DNA from: Saprospira grandis DSM 2844 | GTDB lineage: Bacteria; Bacteroidota; Bacteroidia; Chitinophagales; Saprospiraceae | Assembly (NCBI GenBank): GCA_945888475.1 | Contig: CAMDAB010000015.1 | Location: 1 to 43,587 of the forward strand | Length of the DNA stretch: 43,587 bases | Reading direction: 5' to 3' | Shown here: one piece after another, positions 25,804 through 34,070 of the stretch | Numbering within the stretch: the stretch's first letter is position 1 | Layout: each line of letters opens with the position of its first letter | The notes under the pieces: generated by a model | Database searches by the model: none | The model's input: the letters and a program-made list of their open reading frames with translations, nothing else | Told to the model about the DNA's origin: nothing | Made by a program: the position numbers and the translations under genes

Positions 25804-27933
25804 TTATCCTAATAATTTACCGGCATTTTCATCACTCATCCCCATGCGTGAGATGCTGTCGATGATTCCCATCAAAGCATCTTTGTCGTTATCTCCGGCC
25901 AGATTGTAGAGGCGCGTCACAAGGGCCGACATAGAAAGTTTTTGTACGGTATTGGCTGCTACTCCGTATTGTTCCATAAAACGACGCACTCGGTTCAATA
26001 ATGAATCATCGCCACTGCTGAGTAGGGCACCTTTGAAATCGCTGAGGTTTGTGGAACTGTCGATAAGACGGTCGACGGCTTTACCCCTGGTAACTGAATT
26101 AAGCAGCGAGTCGAAGAATTTGGTTTCTCCGCCCACAATATCGATTTTTGCGGTACGCATTGCCTCGGCAAGTACGGTTGATTGTGCCTGTGCAATAGCT
26201 CTGCGCGCATCGATTTCTGCAATTGTAATCTGGCGCTGTTGTTCGAGGCGCAGTTTGTACTCTTCATGGTCTTTGCCTACACCATCGAGCAGTTTCATGG
26301 CTTCTGCCTTGGCAGAGATGGATTTTGCTTCGGCCAAGCCTTTTTCCTGAACAATTTTTGCTTCGGCCATTCCTTGTTGCTCAGTTATATTGGCACCTAC
26401 CGATCCCTGCTCTTTGTTCACCTCTGCAACATAAAGACCCTTTTTGCGCTCAGCTTCGGCCATAACTTCCAGCGCTTTTGATTCGGATATCGCTTTCTGC
26501 TCAATGAGTTTGGCATCGACCATACCCTGTTTTTCTTTTGCTTCGGCCTGTGCTTTGATAACATCTGCTTCGGCAAGTCCAACAGTGGCTTCTTCTGCGG
26601 CCTTAGCTTCAGCTGCAATTTTGCGGCCTTCAGAATCTTTTTGCAGGGCCGATTTACGCGCATCTGCTTCGATGACCAATTGCTGTGATTTTATTTCGGC
26701 AACAATTTTTTCAGATTCAGCCTTTTTAGTTTCTTCAATTTTCATACTGTCACCTAGTTGATTAGCCTCTATGATGGCAACCTGACGGCGACGTTCAGCC
26801 TCAGAAAGCTGAATGGTGTCCTGAATGCGCTGATCTTCTTCGAAAGTTTTCTTTTCTTCGGCTTTACGCTCTTTGATGATGGCCTGAATGTCGCGTTTTT
26901 TAGTTTCCAAAACGGTTTCTTTTGCAATTTTGGCCTCGCCAACAGTTCTTTCCTTACGTTCAACTTCCAACAAGCGATCAGTTTCAATGCGCTCGTTTTC
27001 AACTGCTTCGGTTCTCTCTTTGTTCTTTTTGGCTACAATGATTTCGCGCTGTTTATTTTCTTCGGCAATGCCTTCCTCGCGTTGAGCTTCTTTTTCTTTG
27101 AGCGAAGTTTCGAGGTTTTTGGTCAGAATAAGCTGTTTGGCTTCATTTTCCTGTTCCGATTTCAGAATCGCAATGGCGCGTTTTTGGCGTTCCTCTTTTT
27201 CTGTTTGTTGCAATTCGAGCTGAAGAATTGCTTCACGAGCTTCTACATCCTGCTTTTTGAGTGCTTTTTCGCGTTCGCGACGAATGAAGTTTGTTTTTTC
27301 AATTTGTATAGAAGTGAGTTCCTCTATTTTTTTGATACCCTCGGCATCGAGGATATTTTGTTGTTTTAGTTCTGAAAGTGGTGTCTGCTCAAGGTAGTCG
27401 ATAGCGCAGTCGTCGAGTACGTAGCCATTAAGGTCGGTACCAATGGTTTCAAGGATTTTGACCTTAAATTCATTTCTTACGGTATAAAGATCTACAAAAT
27501 CAAATTGTTTACCCACGGTTTTCAAACCTTCCGAAAATTTTGCATCGAAAAGACTGTTGAGCGTAATTTGATCGGAAGCACGTATGGTTCCGATACTTTG
27601 TGCTACTTCGATAATATCTTTTTCATTCTTGTTGACCCTTACAAAGAAAACAACTTTGATATCGGCCCTGAGGTTGTCTCTACAGACCAAACCGTCAGCG
27701 CCTGTACGGGTTACCTCGATGGTTTTGATGGAGATATCCATTTCTTCCATTTTATGCAAAACAGGAATGACGAAAATGCCGCTGTCGTAAGCCACCTTAG
27801 TGCCGCCGAAACCTGTACGGATAATTGCACGACCCTGGGGTACTTTTTTGTGGGTTTTAGCAATCAGGATTATTATCCCGAAAATAATGGCAAGTATTGC
27901 ACCGCCTGAAATCATGAGAATTTGCCAAAGCAT
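25804..27933 (-). CDS. Flotillin/YqiK-like SPFH protein
   Basis: A 709-residue membrane scaffold. An N-terminal transmembrane helix (about 3-26) is followed by an SPFH/band-7 domain (about 30-200: VPQGRAIIRTGFGGTKVAYDSGIFVIPVLHK, then LDDCAIDYLEQTPLSEL). A very long coiled coil (about 205-590) rich in Glu, Ala, Lys and Gln includes repeated EAK/QGMAEAK patterns typical of flotillins. The C-terminus (about 590-709) is a small helical domain. The length is well above the about 500 of FloT and closer to the long YqiK-like members. Upstream is an NfeD/YqiJ-like OB-fold membrane protein, the known flotillin partner; downstream is the AAA+ giant. Confidence 0.93.
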   Translation of the reverse strand: MLWQILMISGGAILAIIFGIIILIAKTHKKVPQGRAIIRTGFGGTKVAYDSGIFVIPVLHKMEEMDISIKTIEVTRTGADGLVCRDNLRADIKVVFFVRVNKNEKDIIEVAQSIGTIRASDQITLNSLFDAKFSEGLKTVGKQFDFVDLYTVRNEFKVKILETIGTDLNGYVLDDCAIDYLEQTPLSELKQQNILDAEGIKKIEELTSIQIEKTNFIRREREKALKKQDVEAREAILQLELQQTEKEERQKRAIAILKSEQENEAKQLILTKNLETSLKEKEAQREEGIAEENKQREIIVAKKNKERTEAVENERIETDRLLEVERKERTVGEAKIAKETVLETKKRDIQAIIKERKAEEKKTFEEDQRIQDTIQLSEAERRRQVAIIEANQLGDSMKIEETKKAESEKIVAEIKSQQLVIEADARKSALQKDSEGRKIAAEAKAAEEATVGLAEADVIKAQAEAKEKQGMVDAKLIEQKAISESKALEVMAEAERKKGLYVAEVNKEQGSVGANITEQQGMAEAKIVQEKGLAEAKSISAKAEAMKLLDGVGKDHEEYKLRLEQQRQITIAEIDARRAIAQAQSTVLAEAMRTAKIDIVGGETKFFDSLLNSVTRGKAVDRLIDSSTNLSDFKGALLSSGDDSLLNRVRRFMEQYGVAANTVQKLSMSALVTRLYNLAGDNDKDALMGIIDSISRMGMSDENAGKLLG

Positions 27934-28019
27934 GTTTGAATAGGATTTTATGGGTTTTGAAAATTATTGAGAATAGAAATTTTGAATATAAATAAGCAGT
28001 TTATATGAACGAATTTAAA

Positions 28020-28685
28020 TCAGGACAATTCCTCAGACTTTTCTACGATATAGCATTTTTCCTTGCTGTCCTGCTCGAGTATGACAATTTTATCGCCTTT
28101 TTTAAGTTCAGAACCGTCTTTGGTTTTGACTGAGACAAGCAGTGTTGAATTGTCGATAAAAAGCTTTGCCTGCCCAACTCCGTCTTTCTTTATTTCTGTG
28201 GTAAGCGTTCCATTATAACCCTCATAGTGCATGATCCCGGCACTGCTGTCTAATTTGTCGAATATGGGAATGAGTGGTGTGGATAAAAATTTCATAATAA
28301 AGGCGCTCAGCACCAGATTTGGAACAAAATAGAGCATGGCCAATAAAAAGTCATTGTATGGGTTGAATATACTGCCTATATGATTGCAAATCATCGAAAT
28401 TGTCCACATGCTGATGATGAGAATGGACATGACCACCATAAAAGGTACCCGGCCAAAATTAAAAAAACGAAGCATGCCAAAAAACCAGCTATTTGTTGGA
28501 ACATCATGAGGTAGATCGCTATGGCCATGGTCGATATGAATATCGTGATGCGTATCTACCTGAAAATCTATTGAATCGATTTTTATTGCACCCACGATAA
28601 CAATTGACCAGTAGATTAGTACAGCTAAAAACAAAAGGCTAAGTATCAGATTGGAGGCTGAAAAAGCAGCGGCTAGGATTTCCAT
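28020..28685 (-). CDS. OB-fold membrane protein, NfeD/YqiJ-like flotillin partner
   Basis: A 221-residue integral membrane protein with three or so helices (about 8-33, 78-100 and 108-132) and a C-terminal OB-fold (about 148-215: EGYNGTLTTEIKKDGVGQAKLFID then LKKGDKIVILEQDS). Between the first and second helices is a His/Asp-rich stretch (DTHHDIHIDHGHSDLPHDV). In E. coli YqiJ/YqiK and B. subtilis YuaF/FloT, such a protein is paired with a flotillin, as here (86 nt upstream of it). The His/Asp loop could bind metal. It is the first gene of the cluster. Confidence 0.87.
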   Translation of the reverse strand: MEILAAAFSASNLILSLLFLAVLIYWSIVIVGAIKIDSIDFQVDTHHDIHIDHGHSDLPHDVPTNSWFFGMLRFFNFGRVPFMVVMSILIISMWTISMICNHIGSIFNPYNDFLLAMLYFVPNLVLSAFIMKFLSTPLIPIFDKLDSSAGIMHYEGYNGTLTTEIKKDGVGQAKLFIDNSTLLVSVKTKDGSELKKGDKIVILEQDSKEKCYIVEKSEELS

Positions 28686-28716
28686 GGGTTTTGAATGCTT
28701 TGGGCTAAAATGATGC

Positions 28717-28825
28717 TAAAAATATAAATTATAATCAAGTGAAGCGATATAATTTGATAAAAAATTAAATAATTTTTGAATTTAAGTAAATAACAATAAT
28801 TTTTTTCGGAGAAGATTATTTTTGA
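28717..28825 (+). repeat. Copy 1 of a degenerate ~110-nt promoter-like repeat
   Basis: It aligns over its whole length with 30465-30574. The best-kept end is CGGAGAAGATTATTTTTGA (28807-28825) against CGGGGAAGATTATCTTTGA, 17 of 19 identical, preceded by a T-run in both. Its start (TAAAAATAT, then GAAGC at 28741) also matches, 25 of 29. It contains TATTTTTG, a -7 type box, but no plus-strand gene follows. Confidence 0.6.
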
Positions 28826-29176
28826 GTGCAAATTTTAAGGCATTTTGTAAGAGAGAAACCTAAATCGACCTTACCTGCACAAAAACATATTCAGAGATTA
28901 TAATCAAAAAAGGCCTTATTATTTGCAAGGTATTTGACTAGTGCACATCTTAGACCTTGGTCTTCTGTCAAATTTCTCCCTAATAATTTCGCAGACATTT
29001 AAGACCTTCAGAATTATTTATCTGAAAGCAACACTTAAAAAAAATTTGTTGGAAAGCGGAAAAGGCTGAGTCTTTGTCAGGAAATCAAATTTTTCTGTAA
29101 TTAGTGCCATGAGACTATGAACAAGGTCCTTAATCTTGTTTTAAATTATAGGCAAAAATAGAAGAAACATTTATCG

Positions 29177-29215
29177 CAATTATTGCATTATTAAGGAGTA
29201 ATAACGCAATAATTG
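29177..29215. repeat. Long AT-rich hairpin with AGGAG loop
   Basis: CAATTATTGC and GCAATAATTG pair perfectly; inside, after one A-C mismatch, TTATTA and TAATAA pair, leaving the loop AGGAG. It is 33 nt past the end of the Rieske gene but without a T-run on that strand. It could stabilise the 3' end of the mRNA or be a small mobile palindrome. Confidence 0.55.
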
Positions 29216-29247
29216 TATTTAATAAACTATTATGATGCTTAAGTATT

Positions 29248-30294
29248 TTAAGAATTGGCAGAAAGTAGGTTGTTTTGAAAAGAAATTTCATTATTGTCGT
29301 AATAAAATTGCTTAGCCCATTCACGGTACTGCCAGACTGGTCCGTCTCCCTTTGCCAAAGCTGGAGGTGTGATATAAATCTTATTTTCCCAAATTTTAAA
29401 ATCTTGAGAAACATCATGTTTGTAACCTTTAAAAGCTGATCGAAGTACCAAATCTCGGATTATATTTTTAGGTACCAATGTCAAAAGAGGGTGTATTTTA
29501 GATGGGTTTTCGATGTTTTTAACCATGATTCCAATTTTTAGGTTTATGTAATTTCCTTCTATTGGTGTAGCTAAGACAAAATGTCTGGTCCTAATATTGA
29601 ATTTAGGAATATAGGCCTCAACAATAGAATAACCCAATCCATGAGCCTCAGCATAAAATTCAACCCTTATCAATTCATTTCTTTTGCCTAGAAATCCGGC
29701 CTTGCGATGCATTGCGTAGGTAGCATTTAACATAGGCCCCTGAGTTAGGGCATCTTTTATAATCTCTACCTGTTTGTAGCCATGTACAGAGGCAAAATGC
29801 CCAATATCTACACTGTTTTCTGTGGTTTCCTGAGGATGGCTGCGCAATTTCCAGTCAATCGTAAGTAATTTTGACCAACCTTCTGATGCTATTTCGGGTA
29901 CTTCCCAATCGGGACTATTTCCTTGCATGTCGTGCCAAATAAGGATAAAACCATTTTTCTCCTGCAATTCAAACATTCTTAAGCGAGCTTTAGGAGGTGG
30001 TTTTGTTGAATAGCCGGTTTTTGTGCAAATGCCATCAGCATTAAATTCGAAATCGTGAAATGGGCATTTAATACAGTCACCAACTATCTTGCCGCCATGT
30101 CCCAAATGAGCTCCCAAATGTGGGCAATAAGAAGTCGAGGCACATGCCCGACCGTTTTCGAGGCGAAAAAGCACAATCTCTTCACCCACAAATTTTTTAC
30201 TAATAATTTGTCCTTTTTTCAGGGCATCAGACCGCTCAAGAACATACCAACCGTTTGGATATGGATGCAATAATTCAGGCTTTGGAAACTGCAT
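29248..30294 (-). CDS. Rieske [2Fe-2S] oxygenase (KshA/DAF-36-like)
   Basis: A 348-residue non-haem iron oxygenase alpha subunit. The Rieske cluster ligands are Cys57, His59, Cys77 and His80 (CPHLGAH and CPFH, spacing C-x-H-x17-C-x2-H). The mononuclear iron site lies in NSVDIGHFASVHGY (Asp163, His166, His171). The layout and the motif resemble the steroid- and sterol-acting group (KshA, DAF-36/Neverland) more than aromatic ring dioxygenases, but the substrate cannot be told. No reductase or ferredoxin gene is adjacent. It is flanked by two copies of a promoter-like repeat that point the other way. Adjacent oxygenase, thioesterase and aminotransferase genes suggest a small oxidative pathway. 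Confidence 0.9.
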   Translation of the reverse strand: MQFPKPELLHPYPNGWYVLERSDALKKGQIISKKFVGEEIVLFRLENGRACASTSYCPHLGAHLGHGGKIVGDCIKCPFHDFEFNADGICTKTGYSTKPPPKARLRMFELQEKNGFILIWHDMQGNSPDWEVPEIASEGWSKLLTIDWKLRSHPQETTENSVDIGHFASVHGYKQVEIIKDALTQGPMLNATYAMHRKAGFLGKRNELIRVEFYAEAHGLGYSIVEAYIPKFNIRTRHFVLATPIEGNYINLKIGIMVKNIENPSKIHPLLTLVPKNIIRDLVLRSAFKGYKHDVSQDFKIWENKIYITPPALAKGDGPVWQYREWAKQFYYDNNEISFQNNLLSANS

Positions 30295-30596
30295 AATTTT
30301 ATTTTTAATTGTAAATAGCCGCTTGCAGGCTTTTAATATATCAAGTCGATTTTACTTATTTGCAGGGTAACATTTTTAGTTCAAAACACCAAAAGTTATA
30401 ATCCTTTACTTCTTTTGATTTTTACGTATTTATCTGTCTCTTTCCAATGCTGCCGTAAATTTTTTAAAAATATGAATTTTAAACAAATGAAGCAATATTA
30501 TTGAATTTAAAAAATAATTAAATTCTGAAAATAAAAAAACAGCTATAAATTTTTTCGGGGAAGATTATCTTTGACTGAAATATCAAAGTAAACTAT
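30295..30596. other. 302-nt divergent intergenic region
   Basis: It holds upstream sequences of the Rieske gene (minus) and of the thioesterase operon (plus). The plus-strand half is the second copy of the promoter-like repeat. Nothing coding is seen. Confidence 0.5.
30465..30574 (+). repeat. Copy 2 of the ~110-nt promoter-like repeat, before the thioesterase operon
   Basis: It aligns with 28717-28825. It ends in TATCTTTG (30566-30573), a good -7 box 23 nt before the thioesterase ATG. No TTG lies 19-20 nt upstream; instead the conserved T-run plus CGGGGAAGAT is found, which may be bound by an activator or a different sigma factor. Confidence 0.6.
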
Positions 30597-31022
30597 ATGA
30601 CCAATTTTCCAATCGAGTTGAAAATACCCGTCGCCTGGGGCGATATGGATGCCTTTGGGCACGTAAATAATGTGCAGTATATGCGTTATTTTGAAACTGC
30701 CAGGGTAAAATATTTCGATAATATGATGATTGGCGATGATTCAAAATCGCAGGTGAAACCTGTATTAGCATCTTTGACGGCAAATTTCAAGATTCCGGTG
30801 GTTTATCCCGATACCCTTACAGTTAAAATCGGTGTTACTAAAATCGGCAACAGCAGTCTGAACATGTGCTGCGAAATGTACAATCAAAAGGGGCAGCTGG
30901 TGCTAGAAGCATTCTGTACCATCGTCAGCTTCGATTTTGAACTACAGCGACCAGTTTCAGTTCCCGTAAAAACAAGAAATTACATTGAAACCCTCGAGGG
31001 TGCTGACTTATCTGCTAAATAG
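30597..31022 (+). CDS. Acyl-CoA thioesterase, 4HBT/YbgC hotdog family
   Basis: A 141-residue hotdog-fold enzyme that cleaves acyl- or aroyl-CoA thioesters. The family motif is VAWGDMDAFGHVNNVQYMRYFETARVKYF with the catalytic Asp at 16 or 18. Length is normal. Its TAG stop (31020-31022) is immediately followed by the ATG of the FAD monooxygenase, so the two are translationally coupled. This suggests that the thioester it cleaves is linked to an aromatic or hydroxylated substrate. Confidence 0.9.
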   Translation: MTNFPIELKIPVAWGDMDAFGHVNNVQYMRYFETARVKYFDNMMIGDDSKSQVKPVLASLTANFKIPVVYPDTLTVKIGVTKIGNSSLNMCCEMYNQKGQLVLEAFCTIVSFDFELQRPVSVPVKTRNYIETLEGADLSAK

Positions 31023-32615
31023 ATGGAAGGGGATAGCGGACTCAAGGAAAAAGATTTGCTAATCGATTATGACCTGATCATTATCGGATATGGTATGGTT
31101 GGCGCTGTTGCGGCCTTGCTTGCACTGAAGTACAAACTGAAAGTGGCCGTACTCGAAATCAGAAAAATCGATGACCTTTATGTTCCCAAGGCAGGTCGTA
31201 TCGATGCCGAAACAATGCGAATATTTGAACAACTTGGTTTTTTTCGCAAAGATTTCAAGGCACTTTATGGGTCAAAGATACTTGATTCAAAAGGTCGGGA
31301 TCTTGTTCAGGTTGTTCATGAGCAACTCAATGGCTTTGCCCCAATGTATAGCATCTATCAACCTGATCTTCAGCTGGAACTGCACCGAAAAATTGCTGCA
31401 CAAAAAGACAAATTTGGTATTTATGAAAAACACAGAGCCGAAGCGATTGAGCTAAAAAAAGACCGGGTAAAAATCATTGCCCATGATCTTCAAAAGGATC
31501 ATTTTTTTGAACTTAGTGGCCGTTTCCTCTTAGCCTGTAATGGTCAGGAAAGTCTGGTGCCAGCCCAATGCGATTTTAATTACCGGCTGCTCGATTATAC
31601 ACAATTCAGTTTGAATATAGAAACCAAAAGCCTGGAGCCGCAATCCTTTAATCAGTTGGCAGTCAGTTATTTAGATGGAAAATATCCGCTCAGTTGCATC
31701 AGTGATTCTGCCCTGCATCAGCGTTGGGAATTCAGACTCGATCCTGATACCATGGCTATGCCTGATGTTTACGAACTCATAAGGAAAGAGCTTGATAAAA
31801 AAATCAAGGGCGATTTTGAAATTCTTCATAGCTTTGTGTATCAATTCGAGACCCGAATACTGGACAAATGGCAGCAAAAAAGAATTTTTATAACAGGCGA
31901 TGCAGCGCACATTATGCCCCCATATCTGGGTATGGGTCTTTCAGCCGGAATAAAGGATGTTTACAACCTCATCTGGAAAATTGAACTCGTTGCCGATCGC
32001 AGGGTTAAGGGATCAGTTTTGGATTCCTATCAGCCCGAGAGGGAAGAAGAAGCAAAGCATCTACTCGACCTGAATCTGACGCTCCAGAAACTGTTCGACA
32101 AAGGCGGAATGAGTATTATTGACAGAATTTTGACCTTTTTGGGGATAGGCATTGTTAAAAAAATTAGACTTGAAAGCAAATGCAGCAAAGGAATCATTGG
32201 GACTAGACACAAATTGGCTGGCAAATTATTTCCGCCATTTAGTTATATGAAGCATACAAAACTTATAAGTGAAGTTCAACTGTTCACGTGAGACTTTGTC
32301 ATTGCAGCCTACAACTGCGATCCGGTCGATGCACTCAATCCCAAAAATATTGAATATCTGGCGCAGTTGAATGCACGTTTTTTGAGATTTGATTCAAAAC
32401 CAAAGGATGACAACAAAAGATTTACTAAAAGTTTTTCATTTGCTGATAGCCTGGGCACTGCGTGGTTCAAAAAGCACAAAATAAAATACATTCTTATTCG
32501 ACCCGACCGTATCATCTTCGATGCCCTCAAAGATGAAAAACAATTGAATAAGGCAGTTGCCGGTCTTTCAAAAACAATTGAGGTTAGAAAAAGGGCGAAG
32601 CGTGATTTTAGTTAA
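31023..32615 (+). pseudogene. FAD-dependent aromatic monooxygenase (MhpA-like) interrupted by one in-frame TGA
   Basis: A PHBH-class flavin hydroxylase similar to MhpA. The frame opens at 31023 with the dinucleotide motif IIIGYGMVGAVAAL, the RIDAETMRIFEQLG segment, and the second FAD motif GDAAHIMPPYLGMGLSAGIKDVYNL. It stops at TGA 32289-32291. Reading on in the same frame gives DFVIAAYNCDPVDALNP and then FKKHKIKYILIRPDRIIFDAL, which is the thioredoxin-like C-terminal domain of MhpA-type enzymes, up to a stop at 32615. The full length would be 530 codons, normal for the family. One substitution (or a sequencing error) explains the break. The 422-residue product keeps the FAD parts but lacks the C-terminal domain. 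TGA is a normal stop in neighbouring genes. Confidence 0.85.
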
Positions 32616-32653
32616 AAAATGAGGACAGCCCAAAATCTAATTTCTGAAAAGGG

Positions 32654-32684
32654 TTTGAATTGAATGGTCAAAAACTTACCTTTG
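32654..32684 (+). promoter_or_regulatory. Promoter of the aminotransferase gene
   Basis: TTTG (32654-32657), 19 nt, TACCTTTG (32677-32684), a good match to the phylum consensus, 56 nt before the ATG at 32741. Confidence 0.7.
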
Positions 32685-32740
32685 CAGCATTGGCATGAAG
32701 CCTTTGGTACCAAATTATAAAAAATTCAAAAAGGAATACG

Positions 32741-34003
32741 ATGCTTGCTTCTAAAATGGCTGAAAATCTCATCGGATCGGAGATTATAAAACTTGCTGGT
32801 GAGATTAACGAAAAAATTAAAAAAGGGGAGAAGGTTTACAATTTTACTATCGGAGATTTCGACCCAAAACTTTTTCCCATTCCCGAAGAGCTAACCGAAG
32901 CAATTATAGAGGCATACAGAGCAGGGCATACGAATTATCCTGCTGGCAACGGTATTGCAGAATTGCGTCAGGCAGTAGCAGCCTTTTTGTTGAAAAGACA
33001 GGGACTTGAATACAATGCCAATGATGAGGTACTTATAGCAGGTGGAGCTAGACCATTGATTTATGCATTGTATCAGGCTATCGTCGATCCGGGCGAGAAA
33101 GTTATTTTTCCAGTACCTTCATGGAACAATAATCACTATTGTCACCTCTCGCATGCACAACAACTCCTGATTGAAACAACGCCTGATACGAATTTTATGC
33201 CTACAGCGGCTATGATTGCTCCGTACATCGGCGAGGCTGCGCTTTTAGCCCTTTGTTCACCGCTCAATCCAACAGGTACTGTATTCAGCAAAGAAGGGCT
33301 TCAGGAGATTTGTGAACTTGTCATGGAAGAAAATATAAAAAGAGCACAAGTAGGTCGCAAGCCACTTTATATCATGTACGACCAGATTTATTGGACACTA
33401 ACTTATGGTGATACTTTTCATCATGATCCTGTCACTTTAAATCCCGCGCTGAGACCCTATACCATTTTTATTGACGGATTATCGAAAGCCTTTGCTGCAA
33501 CGGGCGTTAGAGTAGGGTGGACCGTGGGGCCAAAATACATAGTAGACAAAATGAAATCCATTCTCTCGCATGTAGGTGCCTGGGCAGCCAAGGCCGAGCA
33601 GGTAGCCAGTGCCATTTATCTGGAACAAGATACGAATGTTGAAGCCTACCTAATGACGATCAGAGGCGAACTGGAATTGAGACTTCGTGCCATTTATGAT
33701 GGACTTCAAAATTTAAAATCGTTGGGTCATATGGTCGATGCCATTGCTCCGCAGGCGGCCATTTACCTCACCGTACAATTCGACCTAAAGGGCAAAACAA
33801 CGGCAGCAGGCAAACTATTGGAAAATACAGCCGATGTTACTTCTTATCTTTTGGACGAGGCAAAACTGGCCATAGTACCTTTTTATGCCTTTGGCGCATC
33901 GAAAGATTCAAACTGGTACAGACTTTCAGTTGGAACCTGCCCAACAGATGAAATTCCATCGATGCTCAGCAGATTGGAAGAAAGTTTGAATGCTTTGAAA
34001 TAG
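32741..34003 (+). CDS. Class I/II pyridoxal-phosphate aminotransferase
   Basis: A 420-residue PLP enzyme of the aspartate aminotransferase fold. Seen are GGARPLIYALYQAI (PLP phosphate loop), PSWNNNHYCHL (ring-stacking aromatic), NPTG (Asn176), YDQIY (Asp214 and Tyr217), GLSKAFAATG with the Schiff-base Lys249, and RVGW (Arg258 phosphate contact). The sequence resembles aspartate or broad-range aromatic aminotransferases of the class I-gamma type; the amino donor is not determined. It has its own promoter and a strong terminator, so it is a single-gene unit. Confidence 0.92.
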   Translation: MLASKMAENLIGSEIIKLAGEINEKIKKGEKVYNFTIGDFDPKLFPIPEELTEAIIEAYRAGHTNYPAGNGIAELRQAVAAFLLKRQGLEYNANDEVLIAGGARPLIYALYQAIVDPGEKVIFPVPSWNNNHYCHLSHAQQLLIETTPDTNFMPTAAMIAPYIGEAALLALCSPLNPTGTVFSKEGLQEICELVMEENIKRAQVGRKPLYIMYDQIYWTLTYGDTFHHDPVTLNPALRPYTIFIDGLSKAFAATGVRVGWTVGPKYIVDKMKSILSHVGAWAAKAEQVASAIYLEQDTNVEAYLMTIRGELELRLRAIYDGLQNLKSLGHMVDAIAPQAAIYLTVQFDLKGKTTAAGKLLENTADVTSYLLDEAKLAIVPFYAFGASKDSNWYRLSVGTCPTDEIPSMLSRLEESLNALK

Positions 34004-34020
34004 TAAATTATATAAATTTA

Positions 34021-34061
34021 AAAATCCCTCAAATCATCTGATTTGAGGGATTTTGATTTTT
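34021..34061. terminator. Strong bidirectional terminator
   Basis: AAAATCCCTCAAAT (34021-34034) and ATTTGAGGGATTTT (34041-34054) pair perfectly, with one more C-G pair around an ATCT loop: 15 bp in all. T-rich sequence follows on both strands. It ends the aminotransferase gene and also lies just past the nuclease remnant on the other strand. Confidence 0.9.
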
Positions 34062-34070
34062 AAGCGCTGC

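Larger units (their letters stand above)
28686..29247. other. 562-nt intergenic region with promoter-like repeat and hairpins, no gene seen
   Basis: No convincing coding frame. It holds the first copy of the 110-nt promoter-like repeat (28717-28825), several short palindromes (for example GATTATAATC, AGACC-TT-GGTCT and TTCAGA/TCTGAA) and a long hairpin at 29177-29215. A plus-strand transcript starting near 28835 would be noncoding and would run antisense into the Rieske gene. Confidence 0.5.

Noticed and set aside
26758-27369. 203-codon plus-strand frame opposite the flotillin coiled coil
   Set aside because: It is Phe/Leu-rich, as expected for the antisense of Glu/Lys/Ala codons, with no family resemblance or start signal.
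29130-29417. 95-codon minus-strand frame overlapping the end of the Rieske gene
   Set aside because: Different frame on the same strand, half inside the Rieske gene, half over the hairpin; no family match.
32289-32291. TGA as selenocysteine or a reassigned codon in the monooxygenase
   Set aside because: MhpA-type enzymes have no selenocysteine at this place, I see no SECIS-like hairpin directly after it, and TGA ends other genes here (for example the OYE gene and HMG-CoA lyase).
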